From Geomonas sp. RF6 (GTDB taxonomy: Bacteria > Desulfobacterota > Desulfuromonadia > Geobacterales > Geobacteraceae): a DNA stretch of 64,000 bases. How positions within the stretch are numbered: position 1 is the first letter of the stretch; every line of letters starts with the position of its first letter. The notes beneath the pieces were generated by a model that saw nothing but the letters and a program-made list of their open reading frames with translations, ran no database searches and was not told the DNA's origin. The stretch spans positions 1,257,001 through 1,321,000 of the forward strand of contig NZ_CP087999.1 in the NCBI RefSeq assembly GCF_021044625.1, in the 5' to 3' direction. The position numbers and the translations under genes were made by a program. Of the stretch, positions 36,954 to 45,141 are shown piece by piece.

Positions 36954-37679
36954 CTATTTTCTGATAAAGCGGCGGCGGTTCCCCATCTGGGCCATCTGCT
37001 GCTTCTGAATGGTGCCGAGGCTTTCCAGGTGGAACTGGAGCCACATTTCGCCGTACGACTTCATCTTCATCTTCTTCCCTTCGCGCAGCAGCTCGAGGTT
37101 CTGCTTGATCGTCTCGTCGGAGGGGAGCTTCTTCTGCGCGCGGGCAAGGACCTCGCACGCCTTTACGTTTTCCCCGGTCTCGTTCAGGCAGTACGCGTAC
37201 AGGCTCCAGAGCAGCGACTCCTTCGGGGAGGCCATGACCGCCTTCTCAAAGGTCTCCTTCATCTTGTCGTGCTTGTTGCGCTTCATGTAGGTGACGGCGA
37301 GCATCCCCATGGTGACCCAGTTCTTGAAGAACCCCTTCTCCAGGTAGGGGAAGGCGGTGGAGAACTCGCGCTTCACGTAGTACACCATCCCGATCGCGGA
37401 GTTGATCTGGCTCTCCACGTAGATCTGCCACTTGCCGTACTTGAGGGCGCTTTTGAGGTCGCGGATCCCCTTCTCGAAACGCTGCGCCTGGATGTCCTTC
37501 ATGGCGGGGCCCATGATCGCCTCCAGCTTTTTGGAGACGTAACGGGAAATGAGGAGAAAGCACCCGAGGAAAGCCAGGATGGCGAGGATGAGCCCCACCC
37601 ACCAGTACTCCTTGCCGGCGAGAAGGGTGAGGGAAAAGGCGATGATCGCAGCGCCTGCGGAGATCAGTAAGTTGTACAT
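36954..37679 (-). CDS. Membrane-anchored TPR-like protein
   Basis: A 241-residue protein with two hydrophobic segments at the N-terminus (LLISAGAAIIAFSLTLLA, WVGLILAILAFLGCFLLI) and a cytoplasmic helical-repeat region with TPR-like spacing (FEKGIRDLKSALKYGKWQIY, FSTAFPYLEKGFFKNWVTMG, KMKETFEKAVMASPKESLLW, VKACEVLARAQKKLPSDETI). The ATG at 37679 follows AGAGGA; the upstream 19 codons are not needed. Function is unknown; it may scaffold a membrane process. It precedes typA on the same strand. Confidence 0.75.
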   Translation of the reverse strand: MYNLLISAGAAIIAFSLTLLAGKEYWWVGLILAILAFLGCFLLISRYVSKKLEAIMGPAMKDIQAQRFEKGIRDLKSALKYGKWQIYVESQINSAIGMVYYVKREFSTAFPYLEKGFFKNWVTMGMLAVTYMKRNKHDKMKETFEKAVMASPKESLLWSLYAYCLNETGENVKACEVLARAQKKLPSDETIKQNLELLREGKKMKMKSYGEMWLQFHLESLGTIQKQQMAQMGNRRRFIRK

Positions 37680-37872
37680 CTGCTGTTGTCCTCTCGTGTA
37701 ATCCGTGTTGATGGTCGTTGGCGGACGGAACGCCAATCCCTTTTCGTATCAGGCTCTGCACCCCTTTCTGCCGCAGTCTCCCCTCGAAGGGAAAGACAGA
37801 GGTGCGGAGCAAAACCCTTTTCTCCATGTTATGCCGGAACCGCATCGCGCGGCAACCGTATCTCCGGCGTCC

Positions 37873-39327
37873 CTACCCTGTCCGCTCCTGCGTCTTGGCC
37901 ACGATGAGCCGCTTCCCCGGCTTCAGCGCGACCCGCGTCTTCAGGTTGTTCCAGGCCGAAAGGATACGGGTGGTGACGTTGAAGCGCTTCGCCAGGGCAA
38001 AGAGGGTGTCCCCCTTCTTCACCGTGTAGTACTTGTTCACCGCCACCGTCTTCGCCTTTGTGCGCTCGGCGTGCGCCTCGACGACCGGCGCCGGCGAAGC
38101 GCCCTGCACCTCCACGGGAATGGTGAGGACGCGCCCGTGCACCCTCTTCGTCTTCAGGTGAAGGCCGTTGAGCTCGGCGAGGACCTGGGGCGTGGTGGAG
38201 AACTTCTTCGCTATGGAGGCAAGGGTCTCGTGCCTCTTTGCGCGGTAACGGGCGTGCTGCACCCGCTCCACGAAGCGCTGGTCGGCAGGGACCTTCGCGT
38301 ACTCCGCCTGGAAGAGCGCCGCCGTCCCCTTCGGGACCTTCAACTGGTATCCCGGGTAATCCGGCGGAGTCGTGCCGCGGCGCAGCTCCGGATTGAGGGC
38401 ACGCACGTCCACCGCGTGCACCCCGCAAAGCTTTGCCACCAGGTCGAGATCGGTACGGCTCGGGATCTCGACGGTGTCGAATTCTATGGGGGGGAGATAG
38501 GCGATCTCGGCAAAACCGTACTTTGCCGGCTCCTTGGCGATGATTGCCGCAGCGAGGAGCTTCGGGACATAGTCCTTCGTCTCGCGCTTCAGGTACTGCC
38601 CCTTGGTGAGCTCCCAGAAGTTCCTGCTGTTGTACATGTTGATGGCGCGCAGGATCTTGTTCTCTCCCGCGTTGTAGCCGGCCGCGGCGAGGTACCAGTC
38701 GTTGTTGAACAGCGCGTAGAGCTCCTTGAGGTAAAGCGCTGCCGCCACCGTCGACTTCAGCGGATCGCGCCGCTCGTCGATCCACGGGTCGATCCTCAGG
38801 CTGTAGCGCTTCCCTGTCGCCGACATGAACTGCCACGGCCCCACCGCGCTCGCCACGGAGAAGGCGTGCGGGGCAAAACCGCTCTCGATCATGGCGAGGT
38901 ACACGAGATCCTCGGGTAGCTTCTCCTCGCGCAACACCTTTTTCATCATGGGGATGTAGCGCTCTGAGCGGGAGAGCCACTTGGCGAAGGCGCTGCGGCC
39001 GGAGCCCTGGAAGGACCTGATGAAGTACTCAACCTTGTTGTTGAAGGTCAGGGGCAAGTCGGATTGGGGCAGGTCCTCCGGGATGACGAGACCTGCGTCT
39101 TGCGGCTCGTCGAGGTCTGCAGTGTCGGCGGAGTCATCGGGTGCGGCAAGCTCCAATGCCGCAGCGAAGCGCTCCTCCCCGGGAGCGTCAGAAGAAAGGC
39201 CCCCTCGCTCCGCCCCTGGCGGGGCAGCCGGAGAGGCAAGCGCCGCGAGCTGAGGCATCTCCTCTGCGAAGGCGGGAATTCCGCCGAGCACAGTGAACGC
39301 CGCAGCGAGCATATAGGCTTTAAGCAT
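37873..39327 (-). CDS. mltD: Membrane-bound lytic transglycosylase D-like, with LysM
   Basis: A periplasmic enzyme that cleaves peptidoglycan to 1,6-anhydromuropeptides. It has 484 residues. A signal peptide ending IPAFAEE is followed by a low-complexity linker. The SLT (GH23) domain covers about 115-265 with catalytic E148 in LAMIESGFAPHAFS, then AVGPWQFMSATGKRYSL and AAAGYNAGENKIL. At least two LysM modules lie near the C-terminus (RHETLASIAKKFSTTPQVLA; KKGDTLFALAKRFNVTTRIL). E. coli MltD is a lipoprotein; no lipobox is visible here. It has its own strong promoter. Confidence 0.92.
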   Translation of the reverse strand: MLKAYMLAAAFTVLGGIPAFAEEMPQLAALASPAAPPGAERGGLSSDAPGEERFAAALELAAPDDSADTADLDEPQDAGLVIPEDLPQSDLPLTFNNKVEYFIRSFQGSGRSAFAKWLSRSERYIPMMKKVLREEKLPEDLVYLAMIESGFAPHAFSVASAVGPWQFMSATGKRYSLRIDPWIDERRDPLKSTVAAALYLKELYALFNNDWYLAAAGYNAGENKILRAINMYNSRNFWELTKGQYLKRETKDYVPKLLAAAIIAKEPAKYGFAEIAYLPPIEFDTVEIPSRTDLDLVAKLCGVHAVDVRALNPELRRGTTPPDYPGYQLKVPKGTAALFQAEYAKVPADQRFVERVQHARYRAKRHETLASIAKKFSTTPQVLAELNGLHLKTKRVHGRVLTIPVEVQGASPAPVVEAHAERTKAKTVAVNKYYTVKKGDTLFALAKRFNVTTRILSAWNNLKTRVALKPGKRLIVAKTQERTG

Positions 39328-39375
39328 AGGCAGTGACCTGTAGTGTCGGTTGAAGGGTGCATCTGTGGACGCGGT

Positions 39376-39404
39376 AGGATAGCGGAATTGCGGGAGGTTG
39401 TCAA
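39376..39404 (-). promoter_or_regulatory. Promoter of mltD
   Basis: On the minus strand TTGACA, 17 bp, TATCCT, about 49 bases before the mltD ATG. Confidence 0.75.
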
Positions 39405-39599
39405 TTCAAACGGGCCGGCGGGGGGGTCTCTCTGTGGATATCGCGGACGCTGAAAGCGCCTGTGCGGCTTACGATGTGACTGTTACTGCAGGAAAAGAAA
39501 GTCTCTTCTCTCTTAGCTGTACCTTCGCAAGACATAGCCCGCGAAGTGGTCCAGTACAAGCTTATCTCCCTGTTGAATCAACACTCCCATAACAATACA

Positions 39600-39631
39600 A
39601 AGCCCCCTGCGATCACTCACAGGGGGCTTGT
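39600..39631 (-). terminator. Terminator of the 24-codon small gene
   Basis: On the minus strand AAGCCCCCTG and CAGGGGGCTTT with a 9-10 base loop, followed by TTTGTATTGTT. It lies about 20 bases after the small ORF stop. Confidence 0.8.
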
Positions 39632-39650
39632 TTGAGGACGCCCACCGTCT

Positions 39651-39725
39651 TTAGCCGGTGGGCTGGCTACTGCAACCCTCTTTGCAGCGGGTTACCGGGC
39701 GAAGCATGTAGATGGTAGTCCACAT
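39651..39725 (-). CDS. Candidate 24-aa small protein or leader peptide
   Basis: A 24-codon ORF beginning MWTTIYMLRP and ending with a Cys pair in CKEGC and the tail SSQPTG. AAAGGAG stands nine bases before the ATG. A strong promoter (TTGACA-17-TATCAT) and an intrinsic terminator bracket it, and a second hairpin (GCCCACCG/CGGTGGGC) spans its stop codon. So a complete short transcription unit is seen in sequence; translation is inferred. I know no family for it. It could be a free small protein, a modified peptide, or the coding part of a dual-function RNA. It fills most of the 500-bp gap between mltD and the DUF362 gene. Confidence 0.55.
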   Translation of the reverse strand: MWTTIYMLRPVTRCKEGCSSQPTG

Positions 39726-39780
39726 ATTCTAGGTCTCCTTTCGCTGTTAATTTCTGGCCGTTTTTTTTACGGATGACCCA

Positions 39781-39809
39781 ATGATAATCCTCGCCTACAG
39801 CGCTGTCAA
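39781..39809 (-). promoter_or_regulatory. Promoter of the 24-codon small gene
   Basis: On the minus strand TTGACA (39809-39804), 17 bp, TATCAT (39786-39781). Initiation near 39774 gives a leader of about 49 nt containing a CCGT-A-run-ACGG mini-hairpin. Confidence 0.75.
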
Positions 39810-39827
39810 CAGGACCGGGACAAAATA

Positions 39828-40964
39828 TTAACGCGCCGCCTTCACCTTCTTAATAAACTTCAAGAAGGCCCCGTCACGCATCCGGAGGGCGGCATGGGGG
39901 CAGAGCTCGCGGCAGCAAAAGCAGCGGATGCAACGGGGGTAGTCGAAGCGGAGTTCGCCATCGGCGATCTCCATCGCCTGCGGCGGACAGGCGCGGACGC
40001 AGACGCCGCACAGGCGGCACTTCTCCGCAACGACCTCCGGCCGGGAAGTGAGCTGGTGCCGCAGCCTGTTCTTGAGGAAAACCGGGAGGCCGAACTGCAC
40101 GTCAGATATGGCCGGCAGATGGAACGGCTCCCCCGATGCCTCCTCCAGCGAGACACCGTGCACCGAGATCTCCTTCTCCGCGCTCCCGGGGAGCGACAGG
40201 GCGCGAGCCTCCTTCTCCACGTAGAGAAGCTTCTCCGGCATCTTCGCGATCCGTGCGGCCACCACATCGAGGGCGACCGCGTTCTCCGCCGCCAGGAGCA
40301 GCCCGACATGACGCGGGTCGCCGCTCCCGGGGCCGTCCCCTTCCATGGCGACGATGGCGTCCACGATGTTCAGGTCCGGCTCCCTGAGGAGGTAGATCTC
40401 CAGGAGCATCCGGGCAAAGAGGGCGCGGTCGGCCCCCGCCTTCAGGTGCCAGGCCGCCTTCTCCCCCCCCACCACCGCACCGAAGAGGTTCTTGACACAG
40501 CAGGTCAGTGTCATCATCTCGTGGGTCTTGAGCTTCGGGAGGTTGATGAGGCGGTCGGCCTCCAGGTAGGGGCGCGCCAGCTCGAAGCGCCGGAAGGTGC
40601 CGCCACCGGGGACCGGCACCCCCTCCGTGAAGGGAACAAGCTCCGCGCCCGTCTCCTCGATGACCGGGAGCATCCCCGAACGCTCCGCCACCCGCCTGGC
40701 GCTGCCAAAGCCCGGGGAATCCCCCACCAGCGCCACCGCGCCGCACTCCTGCACCAGCTCGATGACCGCGCGCAGGAGTTCGGGGTGCGTGGTGACCGCC
40801 GCCTCCGCCGGTTTGGCGGAGAGCATGTTGGGCTTTATGAGGACCCGTTCCCCGTTCCGCACGAAGCGCCCCATCCCCCCCAGCGGCTGCAGGAGACGGA
40901 TCACCCCCTCTTTCACCAGCTCCCGCTGGTAGCGGTCGACCTTTTCGATAGCGACGACATGCAT
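39828..40964 (-). CDS. DUF362 protein with C-terminal 2[4Fe-4S] ferredoxin domain
   Basis: A 378-residue cytoplasmic protein. The DUF362 domain covers about 1-290 (VLIKPNMLSAKPAEAAVTTH, ALVGDSPGFGSARRVAERSG, INLPKLKTHEMMTLTCCVKN). The C-terminal ferredoxin has two cysteine sets, CRLCGVCVRACPP and CIRCFCCRELCPH, each able to bind a 4Fe-4S cluster. The family is widespread in anaerobes; its redox partner and reaction are unknown. It is divergent from xerC. The stop lies 19 bp before the -35 box of the small gene downstream. Confidence 0.9.
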   Translation of the reverse strand: MHVVAIEKVDRYQRELVKEGVIRLLQPLGGMGRFVRNGERVLIKPNMLSAKPAEAAVTTHPELLRAVIELVQECGAVALVGDSPGFGSARRVAERSGMLPVIEETGAELVPFTEGVPVPGGGTFRRFELARPYLEADRLINLPKLKTHEMMTLTCCVKNLFGAVVGGEKAAWHLKAGADRALFARMLLEIYLLREPDLNIVDAIVAMEGDGPGSGDPRHVGLLLAAENAVALDVVAARIAKMPEKLLYVEKEARALSLPGSAEKEISVHGVSLEEASGEPFHLPAISDVQFGLPVFLKNRLRHQLTSRPEVVAEKCRLCGVCVRACPPQAMEIADGELRFDYPRCIRCFCCRELCPHAALRMRDGAFLKFIKKVKAAR

Positions 40965-41021
40965 AGTCTTCCTTCGCGAAAAAGAGTTGTAATAGCTGCG
41001 CCCCTAGGTTAGCTTCACCGC

Positions 41022-41903
41022 ATGAAAGTGGCAATCGAGAAATACTGCTCGTACCTCGAGACGGAAAGAAATGCCTCCGCTCATACGGTAGCCGCGTACC
41101 GCAGCGATCTCGAGCAGTTTGTCGCCTTTGCCTCCGAAGGCGAGCGCATCCCCACACCGGGAGAGGTCGACCGGCTCCTGATCAGGCGCTACCTCGCGCT
41201 CCTGCACAAAAAGCTCGGCAAGAGCTCCATCGGCAGGAAGCTCTCGGCGCTGCGCGCCCTCTTTCGCTACCTCCTGCGCGAGGGGGTCGTGGAGGTCAAC
41301 CCTGCCGAACTTGTCAGCGCACCGAAGAAGGAAAAGAAGGTCCCTTTCCATCTCAATATCGACCAGGTCTCCGCACTGATGGAGGCGCCCTCGGCGGGGA
41401 CCCTCCTTACCGTGAGGGATCGTGCCGTGCTGGAAATCCTCTACTCCTGCGGGCTGCGCGTGAGCGAACTGGTGGCGATGAACGTCTCGGATCTCGATCT
41501 CGAGGGGGGACTCGCGCGTGTGCTGGGAAAAGGTGGGAAAGAGCGGATCGTTCCGGTGGGGAGCTACGCGAGGGGGGCGGTGAGCCGCTACTTCGAGGAG
41601 AGAGGAAAACCGACAGGGGAGGAGCCGCTCATCCTCAACGCCCGCGGCGGGAGGCTCACCCGGCGCAGCATCGGCAGGATCGTGGACACCCACATGCTCC
41701 TCATTGCCTCCATGCGCAAGGCATCCCCTCACACCCTGCGCCACTCCTTCGCCACCCATCTCCTGGAAGGGGGCGCGGACCTGCGCGCGATACAGGAGCT
41801 TCTCGGCCACAGCTCCCTCTCCACCACCCAGAAGTACACCCACGTAAGCATCGACAAGCTTATGGAGGTGTACGACAAGGCGCACCCCAAGGCCAAAAGC
41901 TGA
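41022..41903 (+). CDS. xerC: Tyrosine recombinase XerC
   Basis: A site-specific recombinase that with XerD resolves chromosome dimers at dif. It has 293 residues. The N-terminal SAM-like DNA-binding domain (YLETERNASAHTVAAYRSDL) is followed by catalytic residues in LYSCGLRVSELVAMN (Arg), HTLRHSFATHLLEGG (His, Arg), LGHSSLSTTQKYTHV (His, Tyr). XerC versus XerD is judged from overall similarity and is less certain than the family. No clear Shine-Dalgarno is seen. Direct repeats begin at its stop codon. Confidence 0.88.
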   Translation: MKVAIEKYCSYLETERNASAHTVAAYRSDLEQFVAFASEGERIPTPGEVDRLLIRRYLALLHKKLGKSSIGRKLSALRALFRYLLREGVVEVNPAELVSAPKKEKKVPFHLNIDQVSALMEAPSAGTLLTVRDRAVLEILYSCGLRVSELVAMNVSDLDLEGGLARVLGKGGKERIVPVGSYARGAVSRYFEERGKPTGEEPLILNARGGRLTRRSIGRIVDTHMLLIASMRKASPHTLRHSFATHLLEGGADLRAIQELLGHSSLSTTQKYTHVSIDKLMEVYDKAHPKAKS

Positions 41904-42058
41904 TCCGCAGATTAGGCACTTTCGCAGAGTCGCGCCAGGCTAAAACTTGTCCGCAGATTACGCACATTCGCACAGTGACGCGGTCGTGGTGCTGCAGCCT
42001 CCTGCCCAAGGTAAAAGCCTTATCCGCAGATTACGCAGATTCCGCAGATTAACGCGGT
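41890..42058. repeat. Three imperfect direct repeats starting at the xerC stop
   Basis: TCCGCAGATTA occurs at 41904, 41950 and 42023. Each is preceded by a related stretch (AAGGCCAAAAGCTGA, AGGCTAAAACTTG, AAGGTAAAAGCCTTA). The first copy includes the last codons of xerC. Between them are GCACTTTCGCAGAG and GCACATTCGCACAG variants, so the unit is longer and decayed. The rest of the 397-bp gap holds a family B copy and a terminator. Confidence 0.7.
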
Positions 42059-42142
42059 GATGATGCTGCATCGCACTCCGATAAAAAGAGGGTCTTTCGC
42101 AAAACTGCAATTAGGAATGCATCTCCACAAGCACTGCACGAG

Positions 42143-42195
42143 GGCCTCGCGTCCCCCCTTTGCGGTTTGCGAAGGGGGGACAGGGCGGATTTGCC
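42143..42195 (+). repeat. Family B palindromic repeat, core copy
   Basis: GGCCTCGCGTCCCCCCTTTG, an extra CGGTTTG in the loop, then CGAAGGGGGGACAGGGCGG and ATTTG. It has the same orientation as the copy at 5744, with the loop duplicated. Confidence 0.75.
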
Positions 42196-42241
42196 TCTCG
42201 TCACCCCTTACAACCACCCCACAAACGTCGATAATTCCACG

Positions 42242-42277
42242 AAAAAAGACCCCGACCGAGTGGCCGGGGTCTTTTTC
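42242..42277. terminator. Bidirectional terminator between xerC and the CoA-transferase
   Basis: AAAAAAGACCCCG and CGGGGTCTTTTT with a 10-base loop. A/T runs on both sides suit both convergent genes. Confidence 0.9.
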
Positions 42278-42300
42278 ATTACACCTTCTGCAGCGCGGAA

Positions 42301-43947
42301 CTAAGCTGGAGGCGCCGCCACTGCACCCACCTGCGCGGCCTGCAGAGTCGGCACCGCGGGCTCCTCGCACAGATCTATTTTCATGTCCCAGTTCCTGATC
42401 CTCATGGTGCCGTTTTGCTGCAAGTTCAGGTGCATCTTGAAGGCGCGATCCCAAAGCTGCGGCTGGTGCCCTGCCTTGTTGGCAATGCACTCCTTCGTGG
42501 CTATCTCCAGGTACTCCTCGAGGAGCGGCCGGTACGCCGGATGCGCGCACTTCTCGATGATGAGCTTCGCCCGCTCCTTCGGCGCGAGACCGCGGCAGTC
42601 GGCTAGCCCCTGCTCGGTTACCAGCACGTCCAGGTCGTGCTCGGTGTGGTCGATGTGGGAACAGTGCGGCACCACGCAGGAAATCCCCAGCGGGTCGGTC
42701 TTGCTCGGCCTCGTGGACGGGGTGTGCATGATGGAGAGATAGGCGTTGCGCAGGAAGTCGCCGGAGCCGCCGAGCCCGTTGATCATCCTCGTCCCGCCGA
42801 CAAGCGTGGAGTTCGCGTGGGCGTAGATGTCGATCTCAACCGGGGTGTTCATGGCGATGCACCCGAGACGCCGTATAGCCTCCGGAGAGTTGGAAATGGC
42901 GAGCTGGCGCAGGGTGATCTTGTCGGCGTAACGGTCCCAGTTTTCGAAGAAGCGCGGGAAGCCGAGGGTCTCCGACAGCGACAGCGAGCAGGAGGACGCG
43001 AAGTCGAGGCGCCCGGAGTCAAAAAGGTCCAGCATGGTGTCCTGCAGCACCTCTGTGTACACCGTGAGGTTGTAAAAGGGCCCCTTCGCCAGCCCCCCGA
43101 CGACCGCGTTGGCAATCGAGCCGACGCCGGACTGGAGGGGGAGCAGGTTCTTCGGGAGGCGCCCCGCCTTCACCTCATGGGCGAAGAACTCGAGAATGTG
43201 GTTCGCAATTGCCTCGGCGTTCTCGTCGGACTCCGTGAAGGAGCGCCCCTTGTCCCGGTACTTCGATTCGACGATGGCGATGATCTTGTCCGGGTCGCAC
43301 GGGACGTAGGAGGTGCCGATGCGGTCATTGACCTTGCGGATCAGGAAGGGCTGGCGGTGCGGCGGATTCTGGCACATGACGATGTCATGCATCCCTTCGA
43401 ACGAAGGCTCGCCTGTGTTCACCTCGAGGATGATCTTGTCCGCGACCGCCATCAGTTCCGGCACGACGCCGCAGGAGGAGGTGAGAATGAGGCCGCAGTC
43501 CTCGGTGATTGCCGAGACCTCGATAACGGCGATGTCGATCTTGCCGCTCTCGGTGTCCTTCGTGTAGAAGCCGTACGCGAGGTCCTGGGCAAACATGGAG
43601 AGGTGCTTGTCGCCCATGCGGATGCGCCCCTCGTTGATCCCGGCGGCGATGTTCTTCCCCGTCTGGTACGGCCAGCGGCGGTCGATCATGTCGAGCGAGG
43701 CCCAGCGGTTCTCGGTCTCCGCCCCGACGGAGGCCCCGATGAAGAGGTTGAAACGCAGTTTCCCCTGCAGCCCGTGCTTTTCCACATGGTCTGCCAAGGC
43801 GATCGGCACCGCCTTCGGGTACCCCGCGGGGGTGAACCCCGACCAGCCGAGGTTCATGCCGTCCTTGAAATACGGGATTGTCTCCTCAGCCGTCACAATC
43901 TTCCCGTGCAGCGAGCTTCTTCTGATCCTCTTCAGTAGTTCAGACAT
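42301..43947 (-). CDS. Acetyl-CoA hydrolase/transferase (likely succinyl-CoA:acetate CoA-transferase)
   Basis: Probably moves CoA from succinyl-CoA to acetate, activating acetate while closing the oxidative TCA cycle, as known in Geobacter. It has 548 residues from the ATG at 43947, which follows GGAGG. Family marks include NLGWSGFTPAGYPKAVPIAL, FNLFIGASVGAETENRW, PLQSGVGSIANAVVGGLAKG and GLGGSGDFLRNAYLS, followed by HTEHDLDVLVTEQGLADCRG. The assignment as acetate transferase rather than hydrolase is by family and host context. A palindrome overlaps the predicted promoter. The 5' extension of the frame to 44235 is not coding. Confidence 0.92.
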   Translation of the reverse strand: MSELLKRIRRSSLHGKIVTAEETIPYFKDGMNLGWSGFTPAGYPKAVPIALADHVEKHGLQGKLRFNLFIGASVGAETENRWASLDMIDRRWPYQTGKNIAAGINEGRIRMGDKHLSMFAQDLAYGFYTKDTESGKIDIAVIEVSAITEDCGLILTSSCGVVPELMAVADKIILEVNTGEPSFEGMHDIVMCQNPPHRQPFLIRKVNDRIGTSYVPCDPDKIIAIVESKYRDKGRSFTESDENAEAIANHILEFFAHEVKAGRLPKNLLPLQSGVGSIANAVVGGLAKGPFYNLTVYTEVLQDTMLDLFDSGRLDFASSCSLSLSETLGFPRFFENWDRYADKITLRQLAISNSPEAIRRLGCIAMNTPVEIDIYAHANSTLVGGTRMINGLGGSGDFLRNAYLSIMHTPSTRPSKTDPLGISCVVPHCSHIDHTEHDLDVLVTEQGLADCRGLAPKERAKLIIEKCAHPAYRPLLEEYLEIATKECIANKAGHQPQLWDRAFKMHLNLQQNGTMRIRNWDMKIDLCEEPAVPTLQAAQVGAVAAPPA

Positions 43948-44046
43948 CTGGAAACCTCCATTTCTCGTGTTCTCACAGATCCCACCCAAGCTTGCGTCAT
44001 GCTCGCCGCGGCCAGAAGCGGCCCCCGGGCAGCTTCCACGCAGGAG

Positions 44047-44081
44047 TGTATACCGTATACAATTTAAAGGGGCACAGTCAA
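44047..44081 (-). promoter_or_regulatory. Promoter and palindromic operator of the CoA-transferase gene
   Basis: On the minus strand TTGACT (44081-44076), 16 bp, TATACG (44059-44054). The perfect palindrome TGTATAC-C-GTATACA (44047-44061) covers the -10 box, a position suited to a repressor. A second GTATAC core lies near 44262. The rest of the 391-bp gap 43948-44338 shows nothing coding. Confidence 0.65.
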
Positions 44082-44338
44082 GAGCATTTTTTCGCGCTCC
44101 GCAATTTGTCGAAGCCCAAAAATCCTCTTGCAGCAATAAGTTAAAAGGGAGCAGAGCGCGAAAGTGCGGCAGAGAAGGGTTCGCCCTCAGGCGGCACAGG
44201 CATCGCGGCCGCGCATTATTGCCCATTTTTAACAAAATGGCTATAAGTTCTTGAAAGGAGATGGTATACAGGGGGAGATGCGGAGAAGGAGCATCCTGGT
44301 GGCAAGGGATTCGTGTGCAGAGATGGGGCCGGGAGTCT

Positions 44339-44506
44339 CTACTCCACCTTCTCCCTCCAGAGCCTGATACTGAGGTTGCGGTCCAGAAGCTGCCACAGCT
44401 GATCCGGATCGGTAGGCTGCCCGTTCTGGGCTCCGGGCGGGGCCGGCTTCTTTCTGCCTTGCGCCTCGCGCCGTTCCGTCAGTGAGAGGATGACACCTTT
44501 TTTCAT
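44339..44506 (-). CDS. Small hypothetical protein, 55 aa
   Basis: Begins MKKGVILSLTERREAQ, contains a Pro/Gly/Gln-rich middle (PAPPGAQNGQPTDPDQ) and ends LLDRNLSIRLWREKVE. AGGAG sits about eight bases before the ATG at 44506, which supports translation; an in-frame ATG seven codons earlier lacks such a site. No membrane segment or known domain. It lies upstream of the CoA-transferase on the same strand but about 390 bp away and before that gene's promoter. Confidence 0.5.
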   Translation of the reverse strand: MKKGVILSLTERREAQGRKKPAPPGAQNGQPTDPDQLWQLLDRNLSIRLWREKVE

Positions 44507-44612
44507 CGTGCTTCTCCTGGGGCACATGGCCTGTTCAATGGTATGCCTGCTGACCTTGCAGCTCCTCCGGAAGAGGAGCAGCAGGAAATATGATTGCTAA
44601 GGGAGATATCGA

Positions 44613-45074
44613 ATGTTTCGAGCGCTGCGTTTCATCTTGCTGCTGGCGTTTGCCGCAGCCATCTTCGGGTGCGCCGGGCAGGCCAAAACCACCCCCCTCA
44701 CCAACTTCCCCAACCGCGCCGACCGTTTCGACATCCGGTTCGCCTGGGAGACACACGCGACAGCCGGCTCCCTGACAGTGGAAGGGGTGGCAAAGAACGT
44801 GCGTTACGCCTACGTGGAGGACCTGTCGCTCCAGATCTCGCTTCTGGACCGCAATCAACGCGTACTGGCGCAGGAAACGTACTTTTTCATCCCCTCGCAG
44901 ATCCAGCTCGACGACTCCGCGCCCTTCACTGTCGCCCTCAAAGCCGCGGCGCCTCCGGGAGCGCAGCTGGAGTTCCTCTACCGGTACCGCTTCACGGAAG
45001 GAATGGACCACTCCCGGTGGGAGGGACTTTTCACCTCCGACCTGGCAACCGGTGCTGTGCGCTGGCCGGAGTGA
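44613..45074 (+). CDS. Putative lipoprotein, 153 aa
   Basis: The signal peptide MFRALRFILLLAFAAAIFGC ends in the lipobox IFGC with lipidated cysteine 20. The mature part looks beta-rich (FDIRFAWETHATAGSLTVEG, LSLQISLLDRNQRVLAQETY, LEFLYRYRFTEGMDHSRWEG), perhaps an immunoglobulin-like fold. Conserved function is unknown. AAGGGAG precedes the ATG. It is followed by a family B element and a shared terminator. Confidence 0.75.
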   Translation: MFRALRFILLLAFAAAIFGCAGQAKTTPLTNFPNRADRFDIRFAWETHATAGSLTVEGVAKNVRYAYVEDLSLQISLLDRNQRVLAQETYFFIPSQIQLDDSAPFTVALKAAAPPGAQLEFLYRYRFTEGMDHSRWEGLFTSDLATGAVRWPE

Positions 45075-45141
45075 CAGGACCTTTATCGGCAAAAAAGGGT
45101 AAGGCTTTAATAAGTCCTCGCGGATAAAAACGCTCATCCGA

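Noticed and set aside
39398-39592. 64-codon plus-strand ORF upstream of mltD
   Set aside because: No ribosome site or promoter on that strand and it overlaps the mltD promoter.
39640-39722. Cyclic di-GMP (GEMM) riboswitch on the plus strand
   Set aside because: AGCGGGTTACCGGGC recalls the 3' block of GEMM, but the conserved CACGCACAGGGCAAACC block is missing and no gene lies downstream on that strand.
43948-44235. N-terminal extension of the CoA-transferase frame
   Set aside because: The extension carries the predicted promoter and operator, and GGAGG is placed for the ATG at 43947.
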